Assembly (NCBI GenBank): GCA_022376515.1
Contig: WTXI01000095.1
Location: forward strand, 62,001-126,000
Length of the DNA: 64,000 bases
DNA from: Lactifluus volemus
Taxonomy: Eukaryota > Basidiomycota > Agaricomycetes > Russulales > Russulaceae
Direction: 5' to 3'
Below the pieces are notes generated by a model. It worked only from the letters and a program-made list of their open reading frames with translations, was not told the origin of the DNA and did no database searches. Numbering within the stretch: the stretch's first letter is position 1; every line of letters starts with the position of its first letter. Shown piece by piece: positions 30,827 to 43,056 of the stretch. A program made the position numbers and the translations under genes.

Positions 30827-32280
30827 CATCAGGAAAATGTCATATTTGCTTAACGTGCTTAAAGTGTGATTAGTGTGCTTAATTTCGTCATTAAGCAGGT
30901 TAAGCAAGCATTAAGAAGAATTAAGCACAAGTTAAGCAACCCTTGATTAAGCACAGTAAGCGCACCCCATTGCTGACTTAAGCACATTTGCTGAATTAAG
31001 CGCATTCTGCTTAATTAAGGTAATTAAGCAAGATCTAAGTAACATTAAGCATCTTTCACATTTTTAACTAATTTGAAATTTTCATCACAATTTGAAATTT
31101 TCAATCACACAATTTTATAGGCATCAAAATTATATATTGGAGTAAAACTACAACATGAATATCTAAGACTAGTAATCTACAGGCTTTGGTGCAACAGCCC
31201 TGGGGGGGTGGGACTGCAGGGCCACGAGGAGGCAGAGGCAGAGGCACGGGAGGAGGCGAGGGCCAAGGGAGAAGGCACGGGGCATGGGAAGCCCAGGAAA
31301 TGCTGCGGAAGGGGCAGGAAGAGGTGCAGGAGAAGGCATGGGAGGCACGGGAAGCAGAGGAGGCACAGGGACAGCAGAGGGGATGGAAGTGTGTGCAGGG
31401 ATGGTGGAGGAGATGGAAGTGTGCAGAAGGCACAGAAAGGGTGGTGCAGGCAGGGGAGGTGGCAGCACAGGAGGAGGTGGAGGTGGAGGTGGAGGTGAAC
31501 AAAAAAAAAAAGGGTCAGGAAGCGTTGGGGCAAGGTAGCATATAATATACCAGAAAGGTGGCGCAGAAGGCGTGGTGCAGGCAGTGTGCGCCGTGGACCC
31601 CTCGTAGCCCAGTGGTTCCAAGCGATAGAGGGTGTGGACGTGGTGCAGGCGCAGGAGGCAGAGGATGATGTGGCGGAGGCAGAGGCAGAGGCAGAGGCAG
31701 AGGCAGAGGCAGAGGCAGAGGCAGAGGCAGAGGCAGAGGCAGAGGCAGAGGCAGAGGCAGAGGCAGAGGCAGAGGAAGCAGCATTGAGACATGTTTGTGC
31801 GGAGGAAAAAAAAGGGGGGGGGGGGAAATGCAGTGGCAAGGAGAACACAGGGACGCTGAGGCTTGTGGCAGTGCAAGGTGGTGAGTGGTGGCGACAGAGG
31901 CCACAGAGATGGCAAGAGGAGAGAGGGCAAGATGTGGCAGCGCCAGACAGTGAGCCGGCCATGGTGACAACAGTGGAATCCCCAACATGGGGGTGACAGC
32001 AACAGAGGGGAGGGAGGGACAGAAGACTTGGCACAAAAACACATGAAAATCAACATCGTGCAAATAAGAACAAACAAAAGATGCACATGGTTGGTACACG
32101 GGAACGACTTAGTGAAATTTTCATGACTTTTGCATATTTTTCGGACTTTAATTAAATTACATAAAATACTTCCATTTGCTTAGCATGATTAAAGCCTCTT
32201 AAAATTCTCTTAGTTTGCTTAAACTACTGGTTTACTTAGTGTGATTAAAGTTTGCTTAATTTTCATTATTAAACGTGATG
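30827..32280. mobile_element. Non-autonomous element B (CATCA ends, AT-rich arms, purine-rich core)
   Basis: The left end CATCAGGAAAATGTCATATT is followed by many TTAAGC words (30,850-31,050). The core 31,180-31,990 starts TTTGGTGCAACAGCCCTGGG and contains (GGCAGA)n. The right arm has CTTAGTGAAATTTTCATGAC and TTAAA-rich sequence, ending TTATTAAACGTGATG (inverse CATCACG). The same layout, including CTTAGTGAAATTTTCAT, is found in the composite at 37.0-48.4 kb. No transposase is seen; open frames in the core come from simple repeats. Confidence 0.7.
31672..31772. repeat. Hexanucleotide repeat (GGCAGA)n, about 16-17 copies
   Basis: Perfect GGCAGA run in the core of element B. It reads as poly(Ala-Glu) on plus or alternating Leu/Cys and Ser/Ala on minus, so it keeps long false frames open. 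Confidence 0.95.
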
Positions 32281-33093
32281 TTGAACCATCGTAGAGAAGG
32301 TGGTAATGACGAGAATGAGGTCAATGAAGTAATGAAATGACCATCAATCAGGGCTAGGCAGTGCTGAAGCGTGGAGCTACAATGATATGCCCAGCCTAAA
32401 TTGATGCTTTGGCCCCAGGGCAGCACACGTGTGAAGCCTCAGGAATTCTGAGTCATTGAGGCTCTGGTCATTGATGATGATTTCGGCCTCTAAAACGCCA
32501 AGAAGCACGAGCGGATGGGTAGTGTGTCATCAAACATGGTGAGCCTTGTCGACACCACCGTCACGGGGTGGGTCATGGGATGGGGTGCCACATAAGAATG
32601 GTGATGCTCGGGCTCATGGGGGCGTGAGGGTTCTGGAAATGGTGAGGACGCCAATGAAGATGGGACCGAGAATGGCACATTTATCCAGAGTAGTGAGTCA
32701 GTTGGTTCAGTTCCTGCTGCTGCAGAAGAAGGCACAGAGCTTGATTGGTGAGTACCTGAAGTTGTCATCGATCCAGGTAGATTCTATAACGCAATACAAA
32801 TGATGAGTGCACAGAAATCTGCAGCAGAAGGAAAGTTGTGACAGGGCTTACCTGTGGGTTGTTGACTTGACCCTGCTGCTGCACAGGTACTTTTGCACTC
32901 AGAGCCTGTTTGCTGATACTACTACCATCAGGATCAACACCCTTTGGCACCAAAACAGTTGGCAGTGAATGTATTGCTACAGTGGGCGGTCTGTAGTGCA
33001 AAGTCCCTTACACAAGACAGAGCAACAACATAGCCCCAACTAACGCTGGAGCATGAACATACAGCAACATCTGGGGCATGACCCTGGCAGGTC
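32281..33093. other. Unassigned stretch with short open frames only
   Basis: A minus-strand frame at 32768-32490 and a plus-strand frame at 32546-32803 overlap, and neither shows a known domain. I see no repeat or RNA gene. Confidence 0.3.
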
Positions 33094-33296
33094 ATGCCCC
33101 ATAGTGTGGCCACCGCTATGGCGTTGATGGCCTGTTGATGGCTTTGTGACTGATATAAACGTGATGTAAGCTGTTGTGGTAGAGGTAGTGGAGCACCTCA
33201 TAGCGTGGCTACCACAGTGGTGTTCATGGCCCATTGATGGTTTCATAATTGATACAGATGTGGCATTGAGCTGTAGTGGTGGAGGTAGTGGTGAGG
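33094..33296. repeat. Two tandem copies of a roughly 100-bp unit
   Basis: Both units run from a CCCCATAGTGTGGCCACC-like start (second copy CCTCATAGCGTGGCTACC) through TTGATGGCCTGTTGATGG and ATGTAAGCTGTTGTGG to GAGGTAGTGG, with about 20% divergence. Confidence 0.7.
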
Positions 33297-33890
33297 AAGA
33301 TGATATGTCGATGATAGTTTGACTTTACAAAGGAAAAAGAGACTTTAGCAGTACAACAAGTGGGGCATGACCTGTCATAGTGTGGTTCAACAGGTCACAC
33401 CGACAGAAAAAACATGAAGACTTATGTGCACAAGGAAAAAAAAACATACTACAGTGACAGTACCATGTCACAAAACATACCTGTTAAAGTCATCATAAAT
33501 GTTTTTTTTGGCACGGAACAAGCAGGAAAGGCAGGATAACAGTCACAAGGAGAGTCGGAAAGAGCAAAAAGGGCCATCCAGTGGCCCAAAAAGGCAAAAA
33601 AAGTATGTAAAGTGATTACGAATAACAGTAAGCAGTGGGCGTGATTACACCTGCATAGATACCTTGCAAGCAAGGTAATTTTCTTTTTTTTTTTTTTGTA
33701 AAGTGATGTATTAGATAGATGAAGATAGTAATACTGGATTACCTAACAACTCTAAACTAATGCGCTGAAGCGGGCCAAGCAAGATAATTTTTGCTAAATC
33801 GTTCCAGTGCAACCACTTCTGTTGTTTACTCTTGTTTGCTCAATGTTGAACTTTGTTGCCTCATCATTTTTTGTGCCTCTTGTTTTCTGC
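33297..33890. other. Unassigned AT-richer stretch
   Basis: Holds homopolymer runs of A and T (33,438; 33,680-33,695) and repeated AAAAAG words. No gene, terminal repeat or RNA recognised. Confidence 0.3.
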
Positions 33891-33899
33891 ACATGTCAC

Positions 33900-35790
33900 C
33901 GTGACTTGTGACTGACTTTTTTTTTTTTGACTTCCCCTGTCCCAATGGGTCCCACTGCTACATCCTCCACCTCCTCTCCTCCTTGGCCTCTGCCTCCACT
34001 GCGTCCTCCTCTGTCCTTCTGTGCCTCCTGCACCGCCACCACTTTTGCCACCTCCATATTGCGTGCCTCCTGGACCCAATGGCACTGCCGCCATGCCGGG
34101 TGGCCCACAGCATCATGCTGCCTGCGCTGGTGCCATCTGCACCCTCCTTGGTATGTTGTCACGCTGCCTGCCCCACCCCAACGTGTGCTGATTGTTCTTC
34201 ACCTCCGCTGCCTCCTCCTGTGCTGCCACCTGCACCACCACCTCCTGGGTCACTTCTGTTTCCTCCATCGCCTCCACAATCAAACCAGGATATGCCAGAC
34301 GGACCGTTGGTAGCTTTATTGCTGAGATGTGCCACAGGCACCCAAGGTCCAGACGGCAGCATGCGATCAGCCAGTGCCTATGGCCCCTGACTCAGACAAT
34401 TTACCCTACTTTGCCATCACGGCTCACATTGCCAAAGCTACAGATGACTGTGATCTAAATTGTACCTTGACCCCAAGCAACCTCTCGCAGCGCCACATCG
34501 TGAATGCACATACTGTACCCGCAGGACTATGGAGAAAAGAGACGTTTGGCTCGTTCAAGTTCATCTTCTAAGCTCTTTCCATGTCATCATCATCTCTTTT
34601 TGATGGACAGTGGGTCAATGTTGTTGACTTCTATTCCATGGGTGCATGCTGCTGCCTGCCCCAACCCAACACATCTTTTTTTTATTAGCCTCCGCCTCCA
34701 CTGCCTCCTCCTGTGCCACTGCCTCCACTGTGTGCACCACCTCCTGCGCCACTTCCATCTCCTCTACCGCTGTCTCCACACCTCCTGCATCTCCCATGCC
34801 TCCTGGGCCTCTTGCACCCTCCATGCCTCCTCCTGCAGGCCAGAGTGAAGCCATGAATAAGTTCCAGTTATTTACATCAACAACATGGAGATGCAAGACT
34901 TCTCCACCAGCAGCTCTTATTCTGAGGCATCATTGTCGATTGCGTGGTTCCCCGCTTTTTAGTTCTCACTGAGTGCACACTTTCCCTGCTTGCCTCCACA
35001 TGGGAAAAAGTATGCCTCTTACTTTCTGTGCTCGAAGTGGATGGGCCAGACGAGGTTACCATGCATCGCGGACCAGATGCAAGGCACATCATTTCCATAC
35101 TTCATCTGATTGTGGGTGACAAGGTGAACACAATTTGGAAGCTTACTACATGGCATGAAATCGTGGAGATGTGGGGTGGTGTGACCCAAGTGGAGGGTGT
35201 GCATCACGATGACGTGGTTTACTTTGAAATTATGCTCTCTTTGGGTCCACCACACCTCTACATGTTGTAATCTTACTTGCACACATGCATCTCACTGACC
35301 TGCCCATCTTTTTTATTTTATTGATAGGCATTCTGACCACTGATACTGAAGGTGCCAATGATGGACTCACACCTGTCCTCACGGTGTCTCCAAACCTTTG
35401 CTCCTGGGCAGAAGTTTGTTTCGTATGATCTGCGCCTCCTGCATTTCCTGCACCTCCCCTGCCTCCTGCATTTCTTGTGCCACCCATGCCTCTACCACTG
35501 GATTGTGTTCTTAGTTCTAGTTACTAATGTTGTAGTGTAATCTCAAATAAATTTTGCTTAAAATGTTCTTAAAAGTGCTGAAAACTAAACATGCTTGAAA
35601 TTCACTCAAATGTCAAAATTGACCTGATTTTAAGTAAATAAAAAAACAGAAAATAAGCGAAAATAAGTGAAAATAAGCATTTTCCTGGAGGCCAACTTGT
35701 CTTGAAATGACTTAAAGTGCTTAAAGTACTTAAAGTACTTAGGAGTACTTAAAAAAACTTTTTAAGTAACTTTAAGTAGAAATAAGCTGC
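33900..35790. mobile_element. Probable inverted, duplicated relative of elements A/B (pyrimidine-rich core)
   Basis: Two similar blocks (33,925-34,310 and 34,600-34,860) each consist of CTGCC/CCTCC/ACTGCC-rich sequence opening with a poly-T run. They are the complement of the purine-rich cores of A and B. The right end (35,540-35,790) has TTAAAGTGCTTAAAGTACTT-type AT-rich sequence, like the arms of B. The overall layout suggests the same family in opposite orientation, but clear ends were not found. Confidence 0.45.
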
Positions 35791-36468
35791 TTGGACTAGT
35801 GTTTGACACAGGTCAGGGTATACCTGCCGGGTTTGCAGGTAGGGTATCCACGGGCCAGGGTCTCGGGTACGATTTTGCCGACCCAAGCTAAACCCATACC
35901 CCACAGCACGGGATTCATACCCGTAGCACGGGTTTTCTTCTGTCATGTGACATTGGAAACTGGTTCATTTCAATGGCTGCACACATACCTAGCACCTGCT
36001 TGGGGGTAGCCGTCAGCTGTGTCCACTCACCCTCCCCTCACCCTTGATACTGACACTGCCACCAGCTGAGCCATATGGCTCGAGCAACCGCACCCACCTT
36101 TCAGCAGGCACTACCATACTTGAGGATGGTTCCTGGCACCTGCACAAGAGCCAATGCATCGTACTCGAGACTGAGGAGCAAGGCGCTGATATTCTTCGAA
36201 ACCTCATTGGACACGCGAGCAGATTGAAAATGTGCGTAATACGGTGTGTTGCCACTCCACCCAACATACTTGGCCTTGTTCTTTTCTTCCACCGAGTGTG
36301 TGCAGTGCCGACCTTTGGTTGATACATAGCTCCAAACTCTTCGCTAGAATCCTGTTCAATGCGTGTGGATGCTGGACACTCCCCACTCAAGTATGCAAGT
36401 CCACATAGAAGTCCACTCTCTCCCAGCAGGCGCATTCTTGAGACACCATGGTACAGTTAAAGTCTCCT
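35791..36468. other. Unassigned stretch; one 140-codon minus-strand frame
   Basis: Frame 36435-36013 (contains RRISAPCSSVSSTMHWLLCR) has no recognised domain. A plus frame over the same bases is about as long, so coding is doubtful. Positions 35,820-35,950 repeat GGGTATACC/CGGGTACG/CATACCCGTAGCACGGG words. Confidence 0.3.
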
Positions 36469-36640
36469 CATCAGGAAAACCCATTTGGCCTTAAACTGTA
36501 TTAGATGCTCCTTAGAGCTTACTTAAGATGTTGGTAATTAGATCCTCAATGTTGGTAAGTTGAGGATCTACTTACCAACATCTTAAGTAAGCTTTAAGGA
36601 ACATCTAATACAGTTTAAGGCCAAATGGGTTTTCCTGATG
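36469..36640. mobile_element. CATCAGG foldback MITE, copy 4
   Basis: A 172-bp palindrome nearly identical to copy 1 (6214). Flanking dinucleotides do not match (CT/GA). Confidence 0.92.
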
Positions 36641-36679
36641 GAGGCCATTCTTGTTGAACCAGTACAGTAGTTAAAATAC

Positions 36680-36795
36680 ATCTTTTGTAACTTGTCAACT
36701 TGTCAAGCTTGTTGAGCTTGTTGGGTCTTGTCAGCTTGTTGACAAGCTCGAAAAGCCCTAACAAGCCCTGACAAGCTCGAAAAGTTGGCAAGAAA
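36680..36795. repeat. Clustered CAAGCTTGTTGA / TTGACAAGCTC inverted words
   Basis: AACTTGTCAACTTGTCAAGC, TTGTTGAGCTTGTTGG and GTCAGCTTGTTGACAAGCTC form overlapping short palindromes around HindIII-like cores. No coding content. Confidence 0.6.
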
Positions 36796-37565
36796 ATTGT
36801 GATCTTGCTGATGCTGTTGATGAGACAATCAATGACACAACCTGAAAATTAGGCTGCCATGGGGAAGTGTCCTTTATGTGCATCCTGCATTTGTGTGACA
36901 GTTATGTCAGCATGTCCTGGCGCAATCTGAAGGTTGCTTCTCTAGGTCACTCTGGTAACTTTTTATTTTGCTGATGCTAGTGGATGGCATGGATGATGAT
37001 GACAAATAGAAACACTAATTAGGAAGGGAATCCATATTGATGAGTAACATCAGCAATTGTCCATGTTGCTTAATGTGTGCTTAACGTGCTTATTAAGCAC
37101 GTTAAGCACAGATTAAGCATAAAATGATTAAGCAGGTTAACGCCACCCCGGTGCTTAATTAAGCACCATTCTGCTTAATTAAGCACAATTAAGCAACATA
37201 AACATCTTTCAGCACAACTTAAGTATAGCTCAAACAGCTCAAAATGGCTTTCAAAAAATTTTCAATCACATAATACTTTAGGCATCACATGAGTATATTT
37301 AAGAGACAACTAAACTACAACATGAATGACTATCAATACACAATCTGGGAGCAGGGAATGTTGGAGGTAGTCTAGGAGAAAGTGCAGGAGGAGGAAGTGA
37401 AAGCAAGGGAGTACACACAAGAAGTGGTTCAGAACCTTGCTTCCCGCTGTGTGCCAAACATCCACCACAAGAACACAGAAATTAATCAAGACGAACCTGC
37501 AGAAACACTGCCTAGCCCATGCTAGATGATACCCCCCTCCTTCTGTTTCATGTCAGCCCCTGAAG

Positions 37566-38154
37566 GTGACCTACTCCAACTCTGATAATGTGTCAGCGGG
37601 AGCGGCGGCGGAAGGAAATTGCCAGGGCGTAGGGAGGGGGACTTTGAGATGGGGAAATGGTGAGGGTGGGTACCTTCTGGATCGGGCATTGCTTGGGCCT
37701 AATAATATGTTCATTAGTACCCAGCTAAAGTCGCCATTTGAGGTGTGGCTCCAGAACTCACATGACTGCAAAGGGGGTGGCCTCAGATGATGCAGAGCCT
37801 GCAGCATTGAAAAGCTATGGTTGCCTGGTCCCATCAGACACATCGGGAAAGGCGATCAGTTGTGTTTGCAGACAGCCTCCTTGTGCACGGCAGTAATCTC
37901 GCGATGGAGCTCATCGCTTTTGCGGACTACATGGAAGGGAAACTCGCCACCGAAACCATGAAGAAGAGTGTGGAGGGTAAAGAGATTGAGCTTGATCCTA
38001 TTGCATCGCAAGGCAGCACCACGCGGATGTATATAATGCTCTGTGATGCAGCAGCTGTGTGACCCAGGTCCCAACAGCTAGTCCACATAGCAGATGTCCA
38101 GTGATCTGTTCAGCAGAATCTTGCTCAGGGTGTGGTAGAAACCCCTGTCAGTGG
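37566..38154 (+). other. Unidentified open frames inside element C, left of the Gypsy
   Basis: Frame 37817-38062 reads GSNLAMELIAFADYMEGKLA and KEIELDPIASQGSTTRMYIM and ends at TGA. Frame 37566-37790 precedes it in another frame. The composition looks protein-like, but I do not recognise it. The Gypsy inserted 93 bp downstream; the original continuation is at 45,878-45,906 and after 46,842. A split captured gene is possible. Confidence 0.3.
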
Positions 38155-38657
38155 TGTTACGGAATGCAGGACAAGTTGGACCTTATGCTTCCTAAACACG
38201 CTTACTCATTCTGATGACGTCTCTTCCTTCTCTTATTGTGCTGACTGATCCTATTGTTCTGACTCTCTATTGTTCATCCTGTTCTGTCCAGTGTTATTGT
38301 CCCGAGTCTCCATTGTTCGCGTTCTCTATTGTTCTTGACCTCATGCTTATTGTCCACCCTGGTTTGGTAGAACAATTAGCATAGATTGTATAAGTAGGCC
38401 TTAGCTGGTAGCTTGTACCCCAGCTTCGGCTTTGACTCAAATCGACTTGCTTCCCTCTCCAGAAAGACCAAAACTTCTCCTCTCCTCTCCCCTCTCTTCT
38501 CTTACCCTTCTAAACGCCCTAGTAGGGTCATCGAAGCTTGGTGGTTGTGCTACAACACCACAGGACTCAGCGTGTCGACACTTAGAGTGTCCCTGAGCCC
38601 AGATCTCAGGAGAGACCAGAACCCTAGTTGGGACCCGGCCCTAGTCGAGCCGTAACA
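38155..38657 (+). repeat. G1 5' LTR
   Basis: TGTTACGGAATGCAGGACAA to CTAGTCGAGCCGTAACA. It has a TATA-like TTGTATAAGTAGG at about 38,386-38,398 and a CT-rich stretch after it. Confidence 0.96.
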
Positions 38658-40645
38658 AAAGCCGAAGCTCTTTCTTAGTAGATGCCCACTGGGGACTATC
38701 TACAACAACCGACCTATCTGCGGATCAAAGAATTGTTGATTGACGCACACTTGAACAAGAACAAGGCAATACAGAAACAGTATAACGCCAAATGAAGATC
38801 GGAGCAAAGGTGCTGGAAAGAAGTCAGCATTTCCTGTGTACGCACCATTGGACACCTAGAAACAATCTTGGGTGCAGGAACAGAGTTGTTCCAATCTGAA
38901 CAAGGAAACACATTGATCCTCTATCTACCAGGGGATCACATTGCCTTCCATACGCAAGGCTGGACAGGAATAACGACGGGTCTTTAATCGTTGTCTGGGA
39001 CACAAACGAAGATGACCTAGGAACTAGAGTCATTCCCAGAGAGGACGACGACTTAACCATCGAACAGAAAGGAAGCATCAGATTCTTGGAAGACAGAAGA
39101 CAAACGCACCAACTTTACCAGAAACCGACAACCTATCACTCCTATCATGTAGAAGAGGGATCAAGAATCAAGTACAGATCCCCCTGCGAGTTCATCAACA
39201 ACCGGTGGTACAACATCTATTGGTCAAACAACAAATATTGGACCGATCTCACGATGAAGTTCATCAAATATGACTACATCCTCAATGAGTTAGCCTTTCC
39301 CCCTTCCATGCAGGCATCAGAAGCCAGTGAAGACGAGAGCGAGGATGGAGATAGAGCAACATCCCCCCAACAAGACTCGGCAGGAGCAAACTCCTCCTCC
39401 GGTGACAGCCAAGACAGAGAACCCCCGCCCACACAAGAAAACGAAGAACCAAGGTTAATCACACCAGTCACCCCCATAGACCACACCATGAGTGCCCTTA
39501 GCATCACTTCGCCAACCCCCATGTTTACCCGATCAGCGATGCTGACACAGCCAACCCAAACCACAGCAATGGCAGGACCAAGCCAGAGTGGTGGCGGTGG
39601 AGGCAGGGGTGGAGGTGGTGGTGGCGGTGGAGGCAGAGGCGCGGCAGCGGCAGCAGTCGGGGCCCAACCAGTCGCCCCTCCGAGAAATGGCTTAAAAGGG
39701 ATTCCACCTACGCCATTTAAAGGAGACAAGAGTCTGTACAATGTCTTCAAGACCGAATGGAGGATGTATAAAGCCATCAATTGAAACCACGACGACATGC
39801 TCGTCCCTTACAATTGCATCATGACGATGCTAGGGATGGTCAAAGGACCTTTGGTGTTAGCATGGGTACAAGACTACCTGGACACAATCGAACAAGAAGT
39901 GGTCCAGCATGGAGAAAATGCAGAAATCCTCTGGATCAATTTCGAAGACACTCTGGATGATGCCTTCAAAGACACTAACGAAGAAGACGATGCAATCACG
40001 AGACTGGAGCACTTAGAGATGAAGAAAGGAAACCTGGCCTAGTACACGGCTGAATTCAATCGTCTCAGAAAGAAGGCAGGGTGGGACGCCGACAGCAATG
40101 GCACCATCAGAATGTACAAGAGGGGACTAGACCTAGGGCTCCTCACCAGCATGCTCAAACAAGTAGGGGCCAACCCAAACACCCTGAGGGGCTGGCAGGA
40201 GCTGGCCACTCAGCATCACGATGCGTACCAACAATTGAAGCATGAAATCAGCTTCAGAAAGGACGTCCCTCGATGGGCCAGCCAGCTCATGGCCAAGAAG
40301 AAAGAAACCCCCCCTCAGAAAGACCCCTGGGCCATGGATATCGACGTCACTAGAACCGACTCAGCAAAAGTGGATGAGAAGCAAAGGCTGAGAAGGGAGG
40401 GGCGGTGCTTCTTCTGCAAAGAGCAGGGCCACCTCTCTAGAGACTGCCCTAAAAAGAAAGGACAAGACAATCCCAAGCCAGCTCAGCAACCCAAGGTCAG
40501 AGCCAACAAGAAGGAAGATGACGAAGCTACGCAAGTCGGTGACGATGACGACCCAATCCAGATGCTTAGGAACATTAGGGCCAAGATTGGGAAAGGAGCC
40601 TTCAACGGCGCTTTAGATGGACTTGTAGAAGAAGAGGATTTTTGA
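38658..40645 (+). pseudogene. G1 gag, interrupted by stops
   Basis: The first 400 bp are coding-like but frame-broken. Frame 39086-39784 gives a basic N-terminus (SPCEFINNRWYNIYWSNNKY), an acidic Ser/Pro region and a Gly-rich tract (39,590-39,640), reaching NVFKTEWRMYKAIN and then TGA at 39782. The capsid part continues in the same frame (AWVQDYLDTIEQEVV, WINFEDTLDDAFKD) to TAG at 40040. It goes on as YTAEFNRLRKKAGW to a CCHC knuckle CFFCKEQGHLSRDCPKKKG (about 40,408-40,464), ending at 40645. The two stops are single transitions from a sense codon (TGG-to-TGA and CAG-to-TAG are the likely events). Confidence 0.87.
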
Positions 40646-40699
40646 ATGGCTTGACCCATGCAGCCTGGGTGTGAGCCCGTCTTACTCAAATATGTTGTA

Positions 40700-41991
40700 T
40701 CTCGAGAACCAATACACTGGACGTTCCCCTATCATTCACGAGCGCGACCAAGACGGCTGCCGAAAAAGCACTACTCGATAGCGGTGCTACAGAAAATTTC
40801 ATTGACCCAAGGATGGTGGAAAAACTAGGTCTGGGATCAATAGACCTCCAGGAGCCATGAACAGTGTTCAATGTGGATGGAACGGAAAATCAGGATGGGA
40901 AGATCACCAGTTACTGTCTCCTCAATATACTGCAGGGACGAAAGGAAGCGGCACAAATCTTCTTCATCACAAACTTGGGCGAAGATCGAATTATCCTGGG
41001 ATACCCTTGGTTGCGAGAGTTCGACCCTCAAATCAACTGGAAGGATGGGAGGGTTCGTGGGCCACCGATCAAGCTTTCCACCACGGGGCGAAGCTGGAAG
41101 TTGAAGTGGGCAGCACAAAGGACGAAAGCATGCAAGACGAGTTTTAGCCAACAATGGGTGCAACGAGAAGGAAAGGGGCAAAGCAAGGTAGCGGTCCCAA
41201 AACAGTTCCAGAAATACGCCAAAGTTTTCTCTGAAGAAGAAGCAAGACGTTTCCCCCCTTCGTGGCCAGAGGACCTTGTTATCACACTGTTGCCAGATGC
41301 CCCGAAGACCATCAATTGCAAGACATACAAATTAACGGCGGAAGAAACCAAATCCATGCAAACATTCCTCACCGACCAACAGGCCAAGGGCTACATCACG
41401 AGATCGAACTCGGCATGGTCCAGCCCCTTCTTCTACATCAAGAAGCAGGACAGGAAGCTGAGGCCAGTCTATGACTACCGAAAAGTGAATGAATGGACGG
41501 TCAAAGACGTGTACCCCCTTCCCCGTATCGACACTATCTTCGACCAGATGGGAGACGCTAAGCTCATGTCCAAATTCAACATTAGAGATGGGTATTATAA
41601 CATCAGAATCCACCCCGATAGCCAGTGGATCACAGCAGTCAAGATGGATGAAGGCCTATTCGAAGCAAAGGTCATGCCCTTCGGACTATGCAATGCGCCC
41701 ACCGCCTTCCAACAGATGGCAGATCGCATCTTTGCCGATTTAAAAAAGAAATACCCTCGTTGGGTTCACTGGTACCTGGACGACTTTCTCATCGTGACCC
41801 CTGACGACCCAGAACTGCACGACCAGATCACCAAGGAGTACCTAGAGATCCTGGAAAAGGAGTCGCTCTTCCTGAAGCCAGAAAAATGTCAGTTTGCCAG
41901 GAAGAAGATAGAGTTTCTGGGATATGTCATCGATCAGGGTACCATCCACATTGACCCAAGTAAGAAGCATGGCCTGGCAGACTGGCCTTGA
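40700..41991 (+). pseudogene. G1 protease and reverse transcriptase
   Basis: The protease active site LLDSGATENFIDPRMVEKLG lies at about 40,765-40,825. A TGA at 40858-40860 interrupts the frame just after LQEP. The frame resumes as FNVDGTENQDGKITSYCLL and IFFITNLGEDRIILGYPWLR. RT follows: RSNSAWSSPFFYIKKQDRKL, RPVYDYRKVNEWTVKDVYPL, LMSKFNIRDGYYNIRIHPDS, MPFGLCNAPTAFQQMADRIF and the catalytic box WYLDDFLIVT (about 41,770-41,800). A TGA at 41989 (ADWP-stop-QLKSV; an Arg codon CGA in relatives) ends it. Confidence 0.92.
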
Positions 41992-43056
41992 CAACTGAAG
42001 TCCGTACGGGAGGTCCGCAGCACACTTGGGGTCTTGGGCTATCAATGGCAGTTCATCCCAGGGTTCGCAAATGTGGCTAGGCCCCTAACCAACCTATTAA
42101 AGAAAATGACCAAGTTCGAATGGACTGAGGAATGTACGAAGGCAGTAGACCAACTGATCAAGGCAGTCACTAGTGATCCGGTGTTACAGCGGCCTAATTT
42201 AGCCAAACCATTCATGCTAGAAGTCGACGCTTCGCAATACGCTAGTGGGGCAATCCTTCATCAACCAGACAAGGATCAGAAATTATGCCCAGTAGGCTAC
42301 TACTTGCAAACGTTCAACCAAGCCGAGAGAAACTATGATATCCATGATCAAGAACTACTGGCAATGATCCGAGGGTTGGAACATTGGCGACACCTCCTGC
42401 TGAGCTCCCCACACGTTGTCACAGTTGTCAGTGATCACGCAAACCTCCAGTACTATTGGGAGGCCCACAAAATTAGCAGGCGAGTGGCGCACTACATCCC
42501 AAAGATGGCAGAATACAACATGAGGATTGTGCACCGGCCTGGAAAAACTAACAAAGCTGACCCACTGTCACAACGACCAGGGTGTGATCAGGGGGAGAAC
42601 GATCACGAAGATGTACTGGTCCTACCCCTGGAACTTTTTGTACGACTCTTCACCGAGGAACAGTCGCTGGAGCAGGAAGTGGAACGAGCCCAAGAAAGGC
42701 ACCAACAACAACTAGAAGAATGGATAAAGACGGAAGGAGTGCAAAAGCACCAAACATGCTTTGGAACCAAATGGTATCACCATGACTGGCTGGCGGTTCC
42801 AGAAGACCCAACAGTGCACCGAAGCATCCTACAAATGTACCACAACCACAGGATGGCAGGGCACCCAGGGATCATGAGAACTTGGTCAACGATTGCCAAG
42901 GACTACTGGTGGCCCACAATGAGAACGTTCATCACCAAATACATGCAAGGGTGTGCAACTTGCCAAAGCACCAAGAGCGGCACGACCAGACCTAAAGTCC
43001 CCTTGGTGCCCATCCCCCGAAACAAAGCTATGCCCCATATTCGACGATTGCCTTAG
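41992..43056 (+). pseudogene. G1 RNase H and integrase zinc-binding domain
   Basis: Continues in frame from the RT: REVRSTLGVLGYQWQFIPGF, then RNase H with PFMLEVDASQYASGAILHQP, NYDIHDQELLAMIRGLEHWR and VSDHANLQYYWEAHKISRRV. The H2C2 zinc module is MYHNHRMAGHPGIMRTW ... YMQGCATC (about 42,835-42,965). A one-base frame change lies at about 43,028-43,040 (run of four C), after which the integrase core continues in another frame. Confidence 0.92.

Noticed and set aside
31169..32086. 305-codon minus-strand frame and poly(Ala-Glu) plus-strand frame in element B
   Set aside because: Both depend on the (GGCAGA)n tract and pyrimidine-rich core; no start context, domain or conservation is visible.
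33060..33300. Possible CRISPR-like array (two roughly 100-bp repeats)
   Set aside because: Only two units, no spacers, eukaryotic context; simple tandem duplication.
36013..36435. 140-codon minus-strand frame as a gene
   Set aside because: No recognised domain, an overlapping plus-strand frame of similar quality, and repeat-rich surroundings.
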